Shown: piece by piece, positions 43,274-52,711 of the stretch
Numbering within the stretch: the first letter of the stretch is position 1
How the letters are laid out: each line of letters begins with the position of its first letter
Assembly: GCF_012927355.1 (NCBI RefSeq)
Contig: NZ_JABBGK010000001.1
Coordinates: forward strand, 744,001-808,000
Direction of reading: 5' to 3'
Length of the DNA stretch: 64,000 nucleotides
From: Rhizobium terricola
Lineage (GTDB): Bacteria; Pseudomonadota; Alphaproteobacteria; Rhizobiales; Rhizobiaceae
Translations under genes and position numbers: made by a program
The notes under the pieces: model-generated
What the model saw: the letters and a program-made list of their open reading frames with translations, nothing else
Told to the model about the DNA's origin: nothing
Database searches by the model: none

Positions 43274-43798
43274 ATGGCCGATCCGAAAATCGTCATCGTC
43301 GTCGCCATGGCGGCGAACCGGGTCATCGGCCGGGACGGCGACATGCCGTGGAAGCTCTCCACCGATCTCAAGCGGTTCAAGGCGCTGACGCTCGGCAAGC
43401 CGCTCGTCATGGGCCGCAAGACCTTCGAGTCGGTCGGCGGCAAGCCCCTGCCGGGACGGCCGCATGTGATCGTCAGTCGCAGTGCAAAGATCGAGGCCGA
43501 GGGCGTCGAAGTGGTCGACAGCCTCGAGGCGGGTCTCGAGCGCGCCAGAGCGATCGCCAGAGAGCTCAATGTCGGCGAAGTCTGCGTCGCCGGCGGCGGC
43601 GAGATCTACCGTCAGGCGATGGCCTTCGCCGACACGCTCTACGTCACGCATGTCGAGGCAGAGCCCGAGGGTGACACGGTTTTTCCGGAAATCGACCCGG
43701 CGGTGTTCGAAAAGGTCGAGGAGACGGCGGTCCCCGCCGGCGAGAAGGACAATTATCCGACCCGCTACGCGATCTATCGCCGCCGCGCCGCGACATAA
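43274..43798 (+). CDS. folA: Dihydrofolate reductase
   Basis: A 174-residue NADPH-dependent enzyme reducing dihydrofolate to tetrahydrofolate. IVVAMAANRVIGRDGDMPWK has the active-site loop with the conserved Asp-x-Pro-Trp. MGRKTFESVG binds NADPH, and VAGGGEIYRQAM is a later nucleotide-binding block. It lies directly behind thyA, and hflK follows after 146 bases. Confidence 0.96.
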   Translation: MADPKIVIVVAMAANRVIGRDGDMPWKLSTDLKRFKALTLGKPLVMGRKTFESVGGKPLPGRPHVIVSRSAKIEAEGVEVVDSLEAGLERARAIARELNVGEVCVAGGGEIYRQAMAFADTLYVTHVEAEPEGDTVFPEIDPAVFEKVEETAVPAGEKDNYPTRYAIYRRRAAT

Positions 43799-43944
43799 CG
43801 TATTATTTCCCAGAACTCTCGAAGAAGTTAAGTGCTTTCCGTTGAAAGCCCTTCTGCCGATACCTATAACGGATCAGACGTCCGGGCAGGGCCCTTGCCG
43901 GCATTGCAAACGGATCGGGAGAGACAACAGTCAAAGAGGTATGA

Positions 43945-45039
43945 ATGCCCTGGAGCAATCAGAACGGCGGCGGCCCATGGGGCGGCGGCGGCGGTGGAAA
44001 TAATCAGGGCCCCTGGGGGCAGGGGCCGAACCGGCCGCGCGGCGGCGGTGGCGGCAACACGCCCCCCGATCTCGAGGACCTGATCCGTCGCGGACAGGAC
44101 CGGCTGAAGAACATCGTTCCCGGCGGCTTCAACGGCGGCGTGATCGCGCTGCTTGCGATCGTGCTCGTCGGCTTCTGGGCCATCCAGGCCATCTACACCG
44201 TCCAACCGGACGAACGCGGCGTCGAGCTGCGCTTCGGCAAGCCGAAGGACGAGGTCTCGCTGCCGGGCCTGCATTTCCACCTGTGGCCGCTCGAAACCGT
44301 CGAGATCGTCAAGGTGACGGAACAGCAGCAGAATGTCGGCGCCAAGGCGTCGTCGTCGTCGAGCGCCGGCCTGATGCTTTCGGGCGACCAGAACATCGTC
44401 AATGTGCAGTTCTCGGTGCTCTTCACGGTCAGCGACCCGAAGGCCTTCCTGTTCAACATCGAGTCGCCGCAGCTCACCCTGCAGCAGGTCGCCGAAAGCG
44501 CCATGCGCGAAGTGGTCGGCCGCCGTCCTGCCCAGGACATCTTCCGTGACGCCCGCCAGCAGATCGCGGCGGACGTGAAGGGTATCATCCAGGGCACCAT
44601 GGACGCATACGGCGCCGGCATCTCGATCAATGCGGTCGCCATCGAGGATGCCGCACCGCCGCGCGAAGTGGCCGACGCCTTCGACGAGGTCCAGCGCGCC
44701 GAGCAGGACGAGGACCGTTTCGTCGAGGAAGCCAACAAATACGCCAACCAGCAGCTCGGTCAGGCTCGAGGCCAGGCGGCGCAGATCCGCGAAGAGGCAG
44801 CCGCCTACAAGGATCGTGTCGTCAAGGAGGCCGAAGGTGAGGCGCAGCGCTTCATCAGCATCTACGACCAGTACAGCAAGGCGCCGGACGTGACCCGCAA
44901 GCGCCTCTATCTCGAAACCATGGAGCAGGTCCTGAAGAATTCGAACAAGGTCATCATCGACGAGAAGCAGGGCGTCGTGCCCTATCTCCCGCTGAATGAG
45001 ATCGGCCGCATGGGCCAGACCCAGCAGGGAGGCAACTGA
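43945..45039 (+). CDS. hflK: HflK, FtsH protease modulator
   Basis: A 364-residue SPFH (band 7) protein. Residues 1-40 are unusually rich in Gly, Pro and Asn (MPWSNQNGGGPWGG and similar), a known HflK feature. A membrane segment lies at about 65-86, followed by the periplasmic SPFH domain starting VQPDERGVELRFGKP and a long coiled coil near 255-330. HflK and HflC form a large cage around the membrane protease FtsH and limit its action. The ATG at 43945 is used because AGAGG lies seven bases upstream. hflC starts two bases after its stop. Confidence 0.95.
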   Translation: MPWSNQNGGGPWGGGGGGNNQGPWGQGPNRPRGGGGGNTPPDLEDLIRRGQDRLKNIVPGGFNGGVIALLAIVLVGFWAIQAIYTVQPDERGVELRFGKPKDEVSLPGLHFHLWPLETVEIVKVTEQQQNVGAKASSSSSAGLMLSGDQNIVNVQFSVLFTVSDPKAFLFNIESPQLTLQQVAESAMREVVGRRPAQDIFRDARQQIAADVKGIIQGTMDAYGAGISINAVAIEDAAPPREVADAFDEVQRAEQDEDRFVEEANKYANQQLGQARGQAAQIREEAAAYKDRVVKEAEGEAQRFISIYDQYSKAPDVTRKRLYLETMEQVLKNSNKVIIDEKQGVVPYLPLNEIGRMGQTQQGGN

Positions 45040-45041
45040 CC

Positions 45042-45962
45042 ATGTCGAACCGTCTCGCTGCTTCCCTGATCGGCTTTGCCGCGCTGCTGCTGCTGATCTA
45101 CTCCTCGATCTTCGTCGTCAACGAGCGCCAGCAGGCGATCGTCGTGCGCTTCGGCCAGATCCAGGCGGTCCACACCGAACCCGGCCTCTACTTCAAGCTG
45201 CCGTTCGCCTTTGCCGATGCAGACCGCGTCCAGTATGTCGAGGACCAGGCGCTTCGCTTCGACCTCGACAACATCCGCGTCCAGGTCTCGGGCGGCAAGT
45301 TCTACGAGGTCGACGCCTTCGTGGTCTACCGCATCACCGACGCCCGCAAGTTCCGCGAGACCGTTTCGGGTGACCGGGATTCCGCGGAAGCGCGTCTCAC
45401 CACCCGTCTCGATGCATCGCTGCGCCGGGTCTACGGTCTGCGTGGCTTCGAGGCCGCGCTTTCGGATGCCCGCGCTTCGATGATGCAGGAGGTCCGCGAC
45501 GATCTGCGCACCGACGCGGAATCGCTCGGCATCACCATCTCGGACGTCCGCATCCGCCGGACCGACCTGACGCAGGAAGTCTCGCAGCAGACCTTCGACC
45601 GCATGAAGGCCGAGCGTCTGGCAGAAGCCGAACTGATCCGCGCACGCGGTAACGAAGAAGGCCAGCGCCGCCGGGCGATCGCCGACCGCCAGGTCGTCGA
45701 GCTGCAGGCGGAAGCGCAGCGCGATTCGGAAATCCTGCGCGGTCAGGGCGACGCCGAACGCAACCGCATCTTCGGCGAGGCCTTTGCCCGGGACGAAGCC
45801 TTCTTCGAGTTCTACCGCTCCATGCGGGCCTATACGGGCGCGCTGAGCGAGAAGGGGACCACCATGGTTCTCTCGCCGGACTCGGAATTCTTCCGCTTCT
45901 TCAAGAACGCCGAAGGCGCACCGCCGGCCACCGCACCGGTTGCTCCGGCAACCGGGAACTGA
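45042..45962 (+). CDS. hflC: HflC, FtsH protease modulator
   Basis: A 306-residue SPFH protein with an N-terminal membrane segment (about 7-27), the opening NERQQAIVVRFGQIQAV, and a coiled coil with KAERLAEAELIRARGNEEGQ typical of HflC. The C terminus is Ala/Pro-rich. It alternates with HflK in the cage around FtsH. It is translated almost directly after hflK and followed nine bases later by a small DUF2065 gene. Confidence 0.95.
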   Translation: MSNRLAASLIGFAALLLLIYSSIFVVNERQQAIVVRFGQIQAVHTEPGLYFKLPFAFADADRVQYVEDQALRFDLDNIRVQVSGGKFYEVDAFVVYRITDARKFRETVSGDRDSAEARLTTRLDASLRRVYGLRGFEAALSDARASMMQEVRDDLRTDAESLGITISDVRIRRTDLTQEVSQQTFDRMKAERLAEAELIRARGNEEGQRRRAIADRQVVELQAEAQRDSEILRGQGDAERNRIFGEAFARDEAFFEFYRSMRAYTGALSEKGTTMVLSPDSEFFRFFKNAEGAPPATAPVAPATGN

Positions 45963-45970
45963 CGCGCGAC

Positions 45971-46156
45971 ATGGCGGATCTGCTCGCAGGTTTTGCCGTC
46001 TTCCTGATCATCGAGGGGCTGGTCTATGCACTGGCCCCTCGTTTTCTTGTCCAGATGGCGCGGCTTCTGCCCGGCATTCCGCCGGAACAGCTGCGTCTTG
46101 TGGGGCTCGTCGCGGTTACCTTCGGCGTCGGGCTGTTCTGGCTGGTGCGCGGCTGA
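45971..46156 (+). CDS. DUF2065 family small membrane protein
   Basis: A 61-residue protein with two hydrophobic segments (about 4-24 and 41-58), with the motif EGLVYALAPRFLVQMARLLP between them. It matches DUF2065, a family regularly found between hflC and a DegP-type protease in alphaproteobacteria. The function is unknown; the location suggests a role in membrane protein quality control. Confidence 0.88.
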   Translation: MADLLAGFAVFLIIEGLVYALAPRFLVQMARLLPGIPPEQLRLVGLVAVTFGVGLFWLVRG

Positions 46157-46253
46157 TTTCCGGCTTGCTGCTCCTGCGAAATTGATTTCCGCTTTCATCA
46201 TTCCGCCTTATGCTTCGGCGAAAAAGCATGCCTGTTCGCGAGAGGAAGACCGC

Positions 46254-47792
46254 ATGACCCTGACCACCGCCCAGTCCCGCAGGCTCCTTCCAGCGCTTCT
46301 GATCGGCACGGCCCTGGCATTCGGAACACTGGCGCAGCCGGTGCCCGCTCTGGCGCAGGGACCCGAATCGGTCGCCGATCTCGCGCAGGGCCTGCTCGGC
46401 GCCGTGGTCAACATTTCCACCTCGCAGAGCGTCAAGGAAGAAGGCGAAGGGCCGGTGCCGAAGGTGCCGGAGGGATCGCCCTTCCAGGAGCTGTTCGAAG
46501 ACTTCTTCAAGAACCGCGGCGACGACGGCGGCAACAACAAGGTCAACTCGCTGGGTTCGGGCTTCGTCATCGACCCGAAGGGTTTCATCGTCACCAACAA
46601 TCACGTGATCGAGAATGCCGACGACATCGAGGCGATCTTTCCGGACGGCTCGAAGCTGAAGGCGAAGCTGATCGGCACGGATCCCAAGACCGACCTTTCG
46701 GTGCTCAAGGTCGAGCCGCCGGCGCCGCTCACGGCGGTGAAATTCGGCGATTCCCGCAAGATGCGCATCGGCGACTGGGTCATGGCGATCGGCAACCCGT
46801 TCGGTCTTGGCGGTTCGGTGACCGTCGGCATCATCTCGGCGAGCGGCCGCAACATCAATGCCGGCCCGTACGACAATTTCATCCAGACCGATGCCGCGAT
46901 CAACAAGGGCAATTCCGGCGGTCCGCTGTTCAACATGAAGGGTGAGGTGATCGGCATCAACACGGCCATCATCTCGCCGAGCGGCGGCTCGATCGGCATC
47001 GGTTTCTCCGTGCCGACGGAACTCGCCGAAAACGTCATCAAGCAGCTGATCGAGTTCGGCGAGACGCGCCGGGGCTGGCTCGGCGTGCGCATCCAGCCGG
47101 TGACCGACGAGGTGGCCGGCGGGCTCAAGATCGGCAAGGCGCGCGGGGCGCTGGTGAGCGGCATCGTCAAGGGCGGTCCCGTTGAGAACGGGCCGATCAA
47201 GGTCGGCGACGTCATCGTCACCTTCGACGGCAAGGCGGTCCACGAGACTCGCGATCTGATGCGCGTGGTCGCCGAGAGCGCGGTCGGCTCGGAGGTCGAG
47301 GTCAAGATCCTGCGCGACGGCAAGGAAGAGACGGTCAAGGTCAAGCTCGGCCGGCTCGAGGACGACAAGGCTGCCGAGGTCGCGGCAAGCGAGGGCAGCG
47401 ACGTACTGCCGCCCGAGGACGGCGAGGAAGCGGTTCCCGAGGATGACGGTGGCGAGCAGCAGTCGCCGGTCGATCCGCAGGAAGGGGTTCGGGCCGTCGA
47501 AGCGGTTGGTCTGGGCATCGGCGTGCTCGATGATGCCGCCCGCAAGACCTATTCGATTGCCGAGAGCGTCGAGGGCGTGGTGATCACCTCGGTGAAGCCG
47601 GGGTCGGCGGCGGCGGAGAAGGGCCTGAAGCCCGGTCAGGTGATCGTCGAGGTGGCGCAGGAGTTCATGGAAGCGCCGGAAGATGTCGGTGAGACCATCG
47701 CGTCACTGAAAAGCCAGGGGCGCCGCAGCGCGCATGTGATGATCGCCGATGCCGAGGGCAACCTGCGCCACGTGGCGATCCCCCTCGAATAG
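46254..47792 (+). CDS. degP: Do/DegP family periplasmic serine protease
   Basis: A 512-residue protease with a signal peptide (cleavage near ALAQG at residue 35). The trypsin-like domain carries His117 (TNNHVIE), Asp147 (KTDLSVL) and Ser221 (GNSGGPL). Two PDZ domains follow, starting about residue 270 (RRGWLGVRIQPV) and 425, separated by an acidic Glu/Asp-rich linker (about 375-410). It degrades or refolds damaged envelope proteins. The frame is open upstream, but the ATG at 46254 gives the signal peptide. The ends of this gene and the convergent GGDEF-EAL gene are 12 bases apart. Confidence 0.95.
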   Translation: MTLTTAQSRRLLPALLIGTALAFGTLAQPVPALAQGPESVADLAQGLLGAVVNISTSQSVKEEGEGPVPKVPEGSPFQELFEDFFKNRGDDGGNNKVNSLGSGFVIDPKGFIVTNNHVIENADDIEAIFPDGSKLKAKLIGTDPKTDLSVLKVEPPAPLTAVKFGDSRKMRIGDWVMAIGNPFGLGGSVTVGIISASGRNINAGPYDNFIQTDAAINKGNSGGPLFNMKGEVIGINTAIISPSGGSIGIGFSVPTELAENVIKQLIEFGETRRGWLGVRIQPVTDEVAGGLKIGKARGALVSGIVKGGPVENGPIKVGDVIVTFDGKAVHETRDLMRVVAESAVGSEVEVKILRDGKEETVKVKLGRLEDDKAAEVAASEGSDVLPPEDGEEAVPEDDGGEQQSPVDPQEGVRAVEAVGLGIGVLDDAARKTYSIAESVEGVVITSVKPGSAAAEKGLKPGQVIVEVAQEFMEAPEDVGETIASLKSQGRRSAHVMIADAEGNLRHVAIPLE

Positions 47793-47804
47793 GATGCGTG
47801 CCGA

Positions 47805-50189
47805 TCAGGCGGTGATGCGGTCGTCGTCCCATGCCTGGTGGGAATCCATCAGCCGTTCCAGTTCTGCAGCCGGCATGGGCTTGCCGACAAGGTAACCCTG
47901 GATTTCTCCGCAGCCGAGGCGGCGCAGCAGTTCATATTGACCCGAGGTTTCAACTCCCTCCGCCGCCAGGGAGACGCCGAGATCGCGGCCGAGCCGGATG
48001 ACGGCATCGACGATTGCCCTGCTGTCGGCATTGGTCTCGATGTCCGAGATGAAGGACTGGTCGATCTTGAGCTTGTCGAAACGGTAGCGTCGCAGGTAGC
48101 TCAGCGACGAGTAACCGGTGCCGAAATCATCGAGTGCGATGCGCACGCCTAGCCCCTTGATGGCGGCGAGGGTGGATTCGACTGCGCTGTCCGAGTTGAG
48201 CAGCAGGGATTCGGTGACTTCGAGTTCGAGCCGGCGCGGCGGCAATCCGCATTCGCGCAAGGTGGATTCGATCATCGTGAAGAGGCCCGGCGTGCCGAAC
48301 TGGCGCGGCGACAGGTTGACGGCGAGCCGTACGGTCTCTGGCCAGGCAGTGGCGGTCTCGCAGCCCTTGCGGATGACCCAGGTGCCGATCCTGCCGATCA
48401 GACCGATATCCTCGGCAATCGGGATGAACTCGGCCGGGCTGACGGACCCCAGCGAGGGATGGTTCCAGCGGAGCAAGGCCTCGGCGCAGACGATCTCGCC
48501 GGAGCGGCTGTCGACCAGAGGCTGGAAGTGAAGCGAAAGGGCGTCGGCGGCAACGGCGGCGCGCAGTTCCTGCTCAAGCGCGTTGCGACGGCGGGCGGCC
48601 GCATCCAGCGAGGTATCGAAGAACCGGTAACGGTTGCGCCCGTCGCCCTTCGCCCGGTAGAGCGCAAGGTCGGCATGACGAATGAGCGTGTCGGCGTTCC
48701 GGCCGTCGATCGGGGCGCAGGCGATGCCGACGCTGACGCCGATGCGCGCGGTGCCCGAGGCGAGAACGAAGGGTTGGGAAAGAGCGTTGACGACGCGGTC
48801 GGCGAGTTCGGCTGCGGCGCGAGGATCATCCCTGACGGCCCGGATGATGGCGAACTCGTCGCCGCCGAGGCGGGCGATTGTGTCGCCTTCGCCGCAGAGT
48901 GCCTTCAAGGTCGTGGCCACCTCGCGCAGCAACTCATCGCCGGCGCCGTGACCATGGGTGTCGTTGACTTGCTTGAAGCGATCGAGATCGAGCAGGAGGA
49001 CGGCAAAGCCCTCGTTGAAACGCTCCAGACGGGAAAGGGCGCGGCCGAGATCCTCGTTGAGCAGGACCCGGTTGCCGACGTCCGTCAGGCTGTCGTGACG
49101 CGCCATGTATTCGATGCGACCGCGCGCCTCGCGCGCCTGGGTCACGTCGCGGCCGACGCCGCGGAAGCCGACGAACGCACCATTGCCGTCGAAGACCGGC
49201 TTGGCACTCAGTGACCACACGCCGAGCTCGCCGTCGCGCACCACGCAGATCTCGAAATCGCGGAAAGGTGCGTGATCATGCAATATCCGGCGCAGTTCAT
49301 CGGATCCGTGGACATCTGTGAGGAAGCGGCGGCCGTTGTCCATGAAGGGCATGACTTCCCAGAGAGGACGGCCATAGACCTTATCTTCGCCCGTTGCGAC
49401 CTCTTCGAAGAAGCGTGGCGACGCGCGCCGGAGCAGGAGGTTGCGGTCGAGGCCCCATAGCCAGTCCGCGGCATTTTCCTCGAAGTCGTTGAGCAGCAGG
49501 CCGATCACGTCGCGCTGTTCGTCGGCGGCCAACTGGGCGCGGACACGGATCGTCAGGCTGTCGCAGAGTGCGAAGGACGAGCGGATGATGATGGCGGCGT
49601 AGACGACGTAAAGGGCGAAGAGATTCATCCCGATCAACTCGCCTGCCTCGGCAATGGCGAAGGCCGAGCCGATGCCCATGATGGCGCTGAAGGCGATGGC
49701 CGCGGGAGGAACCGTCGCGAGCGCAAACCCGCCGCCGCCGGTCATGCCGACCGTGATGGCGATGATTACGAGGCGCTGGTGTTCGGTCGCATAATAGTAG
49801 AAGAGCGCGGACAGGCAGGCCCATAATCCGCTGGTGACGACGGCGAAGACCACGGCGCGGCGGGTACCGCGTAGGGAGGCTGTCTCGCGTTCCGGGCGAT
49901 CCCTGTTCTGCCACCAGCGGAGGCCGGTCAGGAGAGCGATTGCCGTGACCATGGCGGCCCAGACGAGAACCCAGACATGCATCGGATTGTCGACGAGGGC
50001 GACGATTGCAACCGCCGCATTGGCGAGGTTTGCGGCCATCATCCAGGGGGTGTTGCGCAGAACGGCTGCGAGCCGCACGGCGCGAATTCGTCCCGCCTCG
50101 AACTCCGTCTGTCCCGCCTCGCCGAGGCGTAGGAAGGCGACGCCCGCGGAACGAAGCATGTCAAAGGGCCGGGAGAGACTGGTTTTCAT
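47805..50189 (-). CDS. Membrane GGDEF-EAL protein with PAS domain
   Basis: A 794-residue cyclic-di-GMP enzyme. About five or six membrane segments span residues 45-200, a PAS domain covers about 225-345, the GGDEF domain has GGDEF at 442-446, and the EAL domain has EAL at 570-572. The EAL catalytic set appears intact: LAVNLSP, DDFGTG, KIDQSF, AEGVET and the final QGY. The diguanylate cyclase motif is also complete, but no R-x-x-D inhibitory site is seen before it. It could make or break c-di-GMP; the net direction is unknown. The sensed signal is also unknown. Confidence 0.93.
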   Translation of the reverse strand: MKTSLSRPFDMLRSAGVAFLRLGEAGQTEFEAGRIRAVRLAAVLRNTPWMMAANLANAAVAIVALVDNPMHVWVLVWAAMVTAIALLTGLRWWQNRDRPERETASLRGTRRAVVFAVVTSGLWACLSALFYYYATEHQRLVIIAITVGMTGGGGFALATVPPAAIAFSAIMGIGSAFAIAEAGELIGMNLFALYVVYAAIIIRSSFALCDSLTIRVRAQLAADEQRDVIGLLLNDFEENAADWLWGLDRNLLLRRASPRFFEEVATGEDKVYGRPLWEVMPFMDNGRRFLTDVHGSDELRRILHDHAPFRDFEICVVRDGELGVWSLSAKPVFDGNGAFVGFRGVGRDVTQAREARGRIEYMARHDSLTDVGNRVLLNEDLGRALSRLERFNEGFAVLLLDLDRFKQVNDTHGHGAGDELLREVATTLKALCGEGDTIARLGGDEFAIIRAVRDDPRAAAELADRVVNALSQPFVLASGTARIGVSVGIACAPIDGRNADTLIRHADLALYRAKGDGRNRYRFFDTSLDAAARRRNALEQELRAAVAADALSLHFQPLVDSRSGEIVCAEALLRWNHPSLGSVSPAEFIPIAEDIGLIGRIGTWVIRKGCETATAWPETVRLAVNLSPRQFGTPGLFTMIESTLRECGLPPRRLELEVTESLLLNSDSAVESTLAAIKGLGVRIALDDFGTGYSSLSYLRRYRFDKLKIDQSFISDIETNADSRAIVDAVIRLGRDLGVSLAAEGVETSGQYELLRRLGCGEIQGYLVGKPMPAAELERLMDSHQAWDDDRITA

Positions 50190-50345
50190 GCGTATTAGAA
50201 TAGTCGAAGGAACTTAAGGGCCAATGAATCCGAAGATCGGCTTTTGTTGCATGAACCAACAAGATGCGGAATTTTCACGGAAAATCCGCGACGTAACTGT
50301 CGTGGATTGCAACCGCGCGACGATCTGGATGCGGTTGCTGTTCAT

Positions 50346-50903
50346 TCAGCGCTGACGCACTTCCGCAGCGATGCGGTAGAGTACATGGCGCTTGAGGTGG
50401 GGATGGCTGTCGGGCACGCGAGGGTGGTCGAAATCACCGTCCGGTTCGCGGTGCATGCCGATCCGCTCCATCACCGCGATCGATCGTCTGTTTCCCTCGA
50501 CCGCAAAGGCGACGATCTCGTCGAGCTGGAAGATCTTGAAGCCGTGGGCGAGGAGGGCGGTAGCCGCCTCGGTCACGTAGCCCTTGCCCCAGAAGCGCGT
50601 CGCAAGGCGCCAGCCGATCTCCACCGTATCCGGCGGAAACAGCGGGGCCAGCCCGGCAAGGGAGAGGCCGCAGAAGCCGATGGGTTCGGCCGTCTCCTTC
50701 AATTCCAGCGCGTAGAAACCGAGGCCGGTCTCGTCGATCATGCGGCGGACCTTGTCGAGCAGCAGATCCGCTTCCTCATGGGAGCGGCGGAACGGAAAGA
50801 ACTCCATCACCTTCGCATCGCGGTTGATCTCGCGGAAGAGATCGCGATCGTCGTCGCGCCAGTTGCGCAAGGTCAGCCGGGGCGTTTCGAGGATCGTGAC
50901 CAT
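50346..50903 (-). CDS. GNAT family N-acetyltransferase (RimJ/RimL type)
   Basis: A 185-residue acetyltransferase beginning ETPRLTLRNWRDDDRD, the usual opening of RimJ/RimL-like GNAT proteins. The acetyl-CoA-binding region is RLATRFWGKGYVTEAATALL, and NRRSIAVMERIGM is the characteristic helix near the C terminus. The substrate may be a protein N terminus or a small amine. It ends about 150 bases from the GGDEF-EAL gene and starts 16 bases from the serB stop, so serB and this gene may be cotranscribed. Confidence 0.88.
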   Translation of the reverse strand: MVTILETPRLTLRNWRDDDRDLFREINRDAKVMEFFPFRRSHEEADLLLDKVRRMIDETGLGFYALELKETAEPIGFCGLSLAGLAPLFPPDTVEIGWRLATRFWGKGYVTEAATALLAHGFKIFQLDEIVAFAVEGNRRSIAVMERIGMHREPDGDFDHPRVPDSHPHLKRHVLYRIAAEVRQR

Positions 50904-50919
50904 GGCGCCCGGTGCCTTT

Positions 50920-51810
50920 TCAGGGAGTGACGAAGTCCGTCTTGCGATAGCCCTGGAGGTAGAGAAGGGCGGTCAGGTCGGAATGGTCGATGCGGATCCG
51001 GGCCTGGGCGGCAACGGATGGTTTCGCGTGAAGCGCCACGCCTGAACCGGCGAGCTCCAGCATGCCGAGGTCGTTGGCGCCGTCGCCCACGGCGATGACG
51101 TCATCGACGTCGATGCCGAGCCGGGCGGTGATGTCGACCAGCGCATCCACCTTGGCCTGCTTGCCGAGGATGGGTTCGGCGACCTCGCCGGTGAGAAGGC
51201 CGTTCTTTTCGAGGAGGATGTTGGCGCGATTCTCGTGGAAGCCGAGACGGGCGGCGATCGGGGCAGTGAAGACGGTGAAGCCGCCGGATACCAGGGCCGT
51301 GTAGTGGCCTTTCGCCTTCATCGTGGCGATCAGTTCCGGACCGCCGGAGGTCAGCGTGATGCGCTTGGCGATCACCTCGCCGACGACGCTGATCGGCAGG
51401 CCTTTCAAAAGGGCGACGCGTTCGCGCAGGGCAGGCTCGAAGGCGATCTCGCCGTTCATCGCCCGGGCGGTGATTTCGGACACCTTGTCCTTGAGGCCGA
51501 CTTCGGCGGCCAGTTCGTCGATGCATTCCTGGCCGATCATGGTCGAATCCATGTCGGCGATGAGGAATTTCTTTCGCCGGCTGTCGGCGTCCTGCACGGC
51601 GACGTCAATCTTTTCCCCGGCGACGAGGGCGCGCAGCACCGCATCGGCTTCCGCTGCGTCAGTTCCATCCCGCAAGGCGATGTCGCAGGCGATCCCATCG
51701 GCCAGCCAGTAGAGGCCGGAAGCGCCGAGGGTCTCGGTGGCGCGCTCGGCAAGCGCCGGGCGGAGGATCGGATTTGACGGATTGGCGAGAAGCGTGGCAA
51801 CGAAGGCCAT
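50920..51810 (-). CDS. serB: Phosphoserine phosphatase
   Basis: A 296-residue HAD-superfamily phosphatase completing serine synthesis from 3-phosphoserine. The phosphoacceptor motif is ADMDSTM (DxDxT), motif II is SGGFT, and motif III/IV is GDGANDLGM. The first 80 residues form an ACT-like regulatory domain. The ATG at 51810 opens MAFVATLLANPSNP, normal for the family. The complementary strand carries the start of miaA immediately adjacent, so no untranslated space separates the two genes. Confidence 0.95.
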   Translation of the reverse strand: MAFVATLLANPSNPILRPALAERATETLGASGLYWLADGIACDIALRDGTDAAEADAVLRALVAGEKIDVAVQDADSRRKKFLIADMDSTMIGQECIDELAAEVGLKDKVSEITARAMNGEIAFEPALRERVALLKGLPISVVGEVIAKRITLTSGGPELIATMKAKGHYTALVSGGFTVFTAPIAARLGFHENRANILLEKNGLLTGEVAEPILGKQAKVDALVDITARLGIDVDDVIAVGDGANDLGMLELAGSGVALHAKPSVAAQARIRIDHSDLTALLYLQGYRKTDFVTP

Positions 51811-52702
51811 GATGGAAAATCCTGGAAACGAGATCGACGCGATCCTGATAACCGGGCCGACCGCCAGCGGCAAGTCCGCTCTGGCGCTCGAGCTTGCACG
51901 GCGCCACGGCGGCGAGGTGGTCAATGCCGACAGCATGCAGGTCTACGACACGCTGAGGGTCCTGACCGCACGCCCGTCGGCGGAGGAGATGGAGGGCGTG
52001 CCGCATCACCTCTACGGACATGTGCCGGCGGGAACCGCCTATTCGACCGGTGACTGGCTGCGGCAGGCCGACGACGTGATCGCCGACATGAAGCGGCGCG
52101 GCGTGATGCCGGTCGTCGTCGGCGGGACGGGCCTCTATTTCAAGGCGCTGACCGGCGGCCTCGACGACATGCCGGCCGTGCCGGCCGAAATCCGCCAGCG
52201 GCTCCGGGACCGGCTGACCGCCGAAGGGCCGGAAGGGCTTTATCGGGAATTGGAAGCGCGCGATCCTGCCATGGCCGAACGACTCGGCCCGCAGGACGGG
52301 CAACGCATCGTTCGTGCGCTGGAGGTGTTGGAGGCGACCGGGCGGTCGATTTCCGCATTCCAGGGGCGCGGCGGGCCGGTGATCGTCGATCCGCATCGGG
52401 CACGCAAGATCGTCGTGCTGCCCGACCGGGCGCTTCTTCATGCGCGGATCAACCGGCGTTTCGAGACGATGTTCGACGAAGGGGCGGTCGCGGAGGTCGA
52501 GGCCCTGCTGGCGCTCAAGCTTGCCCCGGACATGCCGGCGATGAAGGCGATCGGGGTGTCGCAGATTGCGGCGATGCTCAAGGGCGAGATGACGCCCGAG
52601 GCGGTGATCGAGCAGGCATCGGCGGCGACCCGGCAATATGCCAAGCGGCAGATGACCTGGTTTCGCAACCAGATGGACGAAAGCTGGGAGCGGATCGGCT
52701 AG
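51809..52702 (+). CDS. miaA: tRNA dimethylallyltransferase
   Basis: A 297-residue enzyme that adds a dimethylallyl group to A37 of tRNAs reading codons that start with U. The P-loop GPTASGKS lies near residue 18, NADSMQVY and VGGTGLYFKAL follow, and QRIVRALEV near the middle is a family block. Two consecutive ATG codons (51809 and 51812) are both possible starts; the first overlaps the serB start codon by two bases. AAGG at 51803-51806 favours the second slightly. The P-loop leaves no room for a later start. Confidence 0.95.
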   Translation: MMENPGNEIDAILITGPTASGKSALALELARRHGGEVVNADSMQVYDTLRVLTARPSAEEMEGVPHHLYGHVPAGTAYSTGDWLRQADDVIADMKRRGVMPVVVGGTGLYFKALTGGLDDMPAVPAEIRQRLRDRLTAEGPEGLYRELEARDPAMAERLGPQDGQRIVRALEVLEATGRSISAFQGRGGPVIVDPHRARKIVVLPDRALLHARINRRFETMFDEGAVAEVEALLALKLAPDMPAMKAIGVSQIAAMLKGEMTPEAVIEQASAATRQYAKRQMTWFRNQMDESWERIG

Positions 52703-52711
52703 CTGCCGCCC

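Noticed and set aside
50224-50355. A 43-codon plus-strand frame beginning MNPKIGFCC with AAGG upstream
   Set aside because: It overlaps the GNAT stop, covers two hairpins (50244-50262 and 50266-50290), has unusual composition with several Cys, and matches no family I know.
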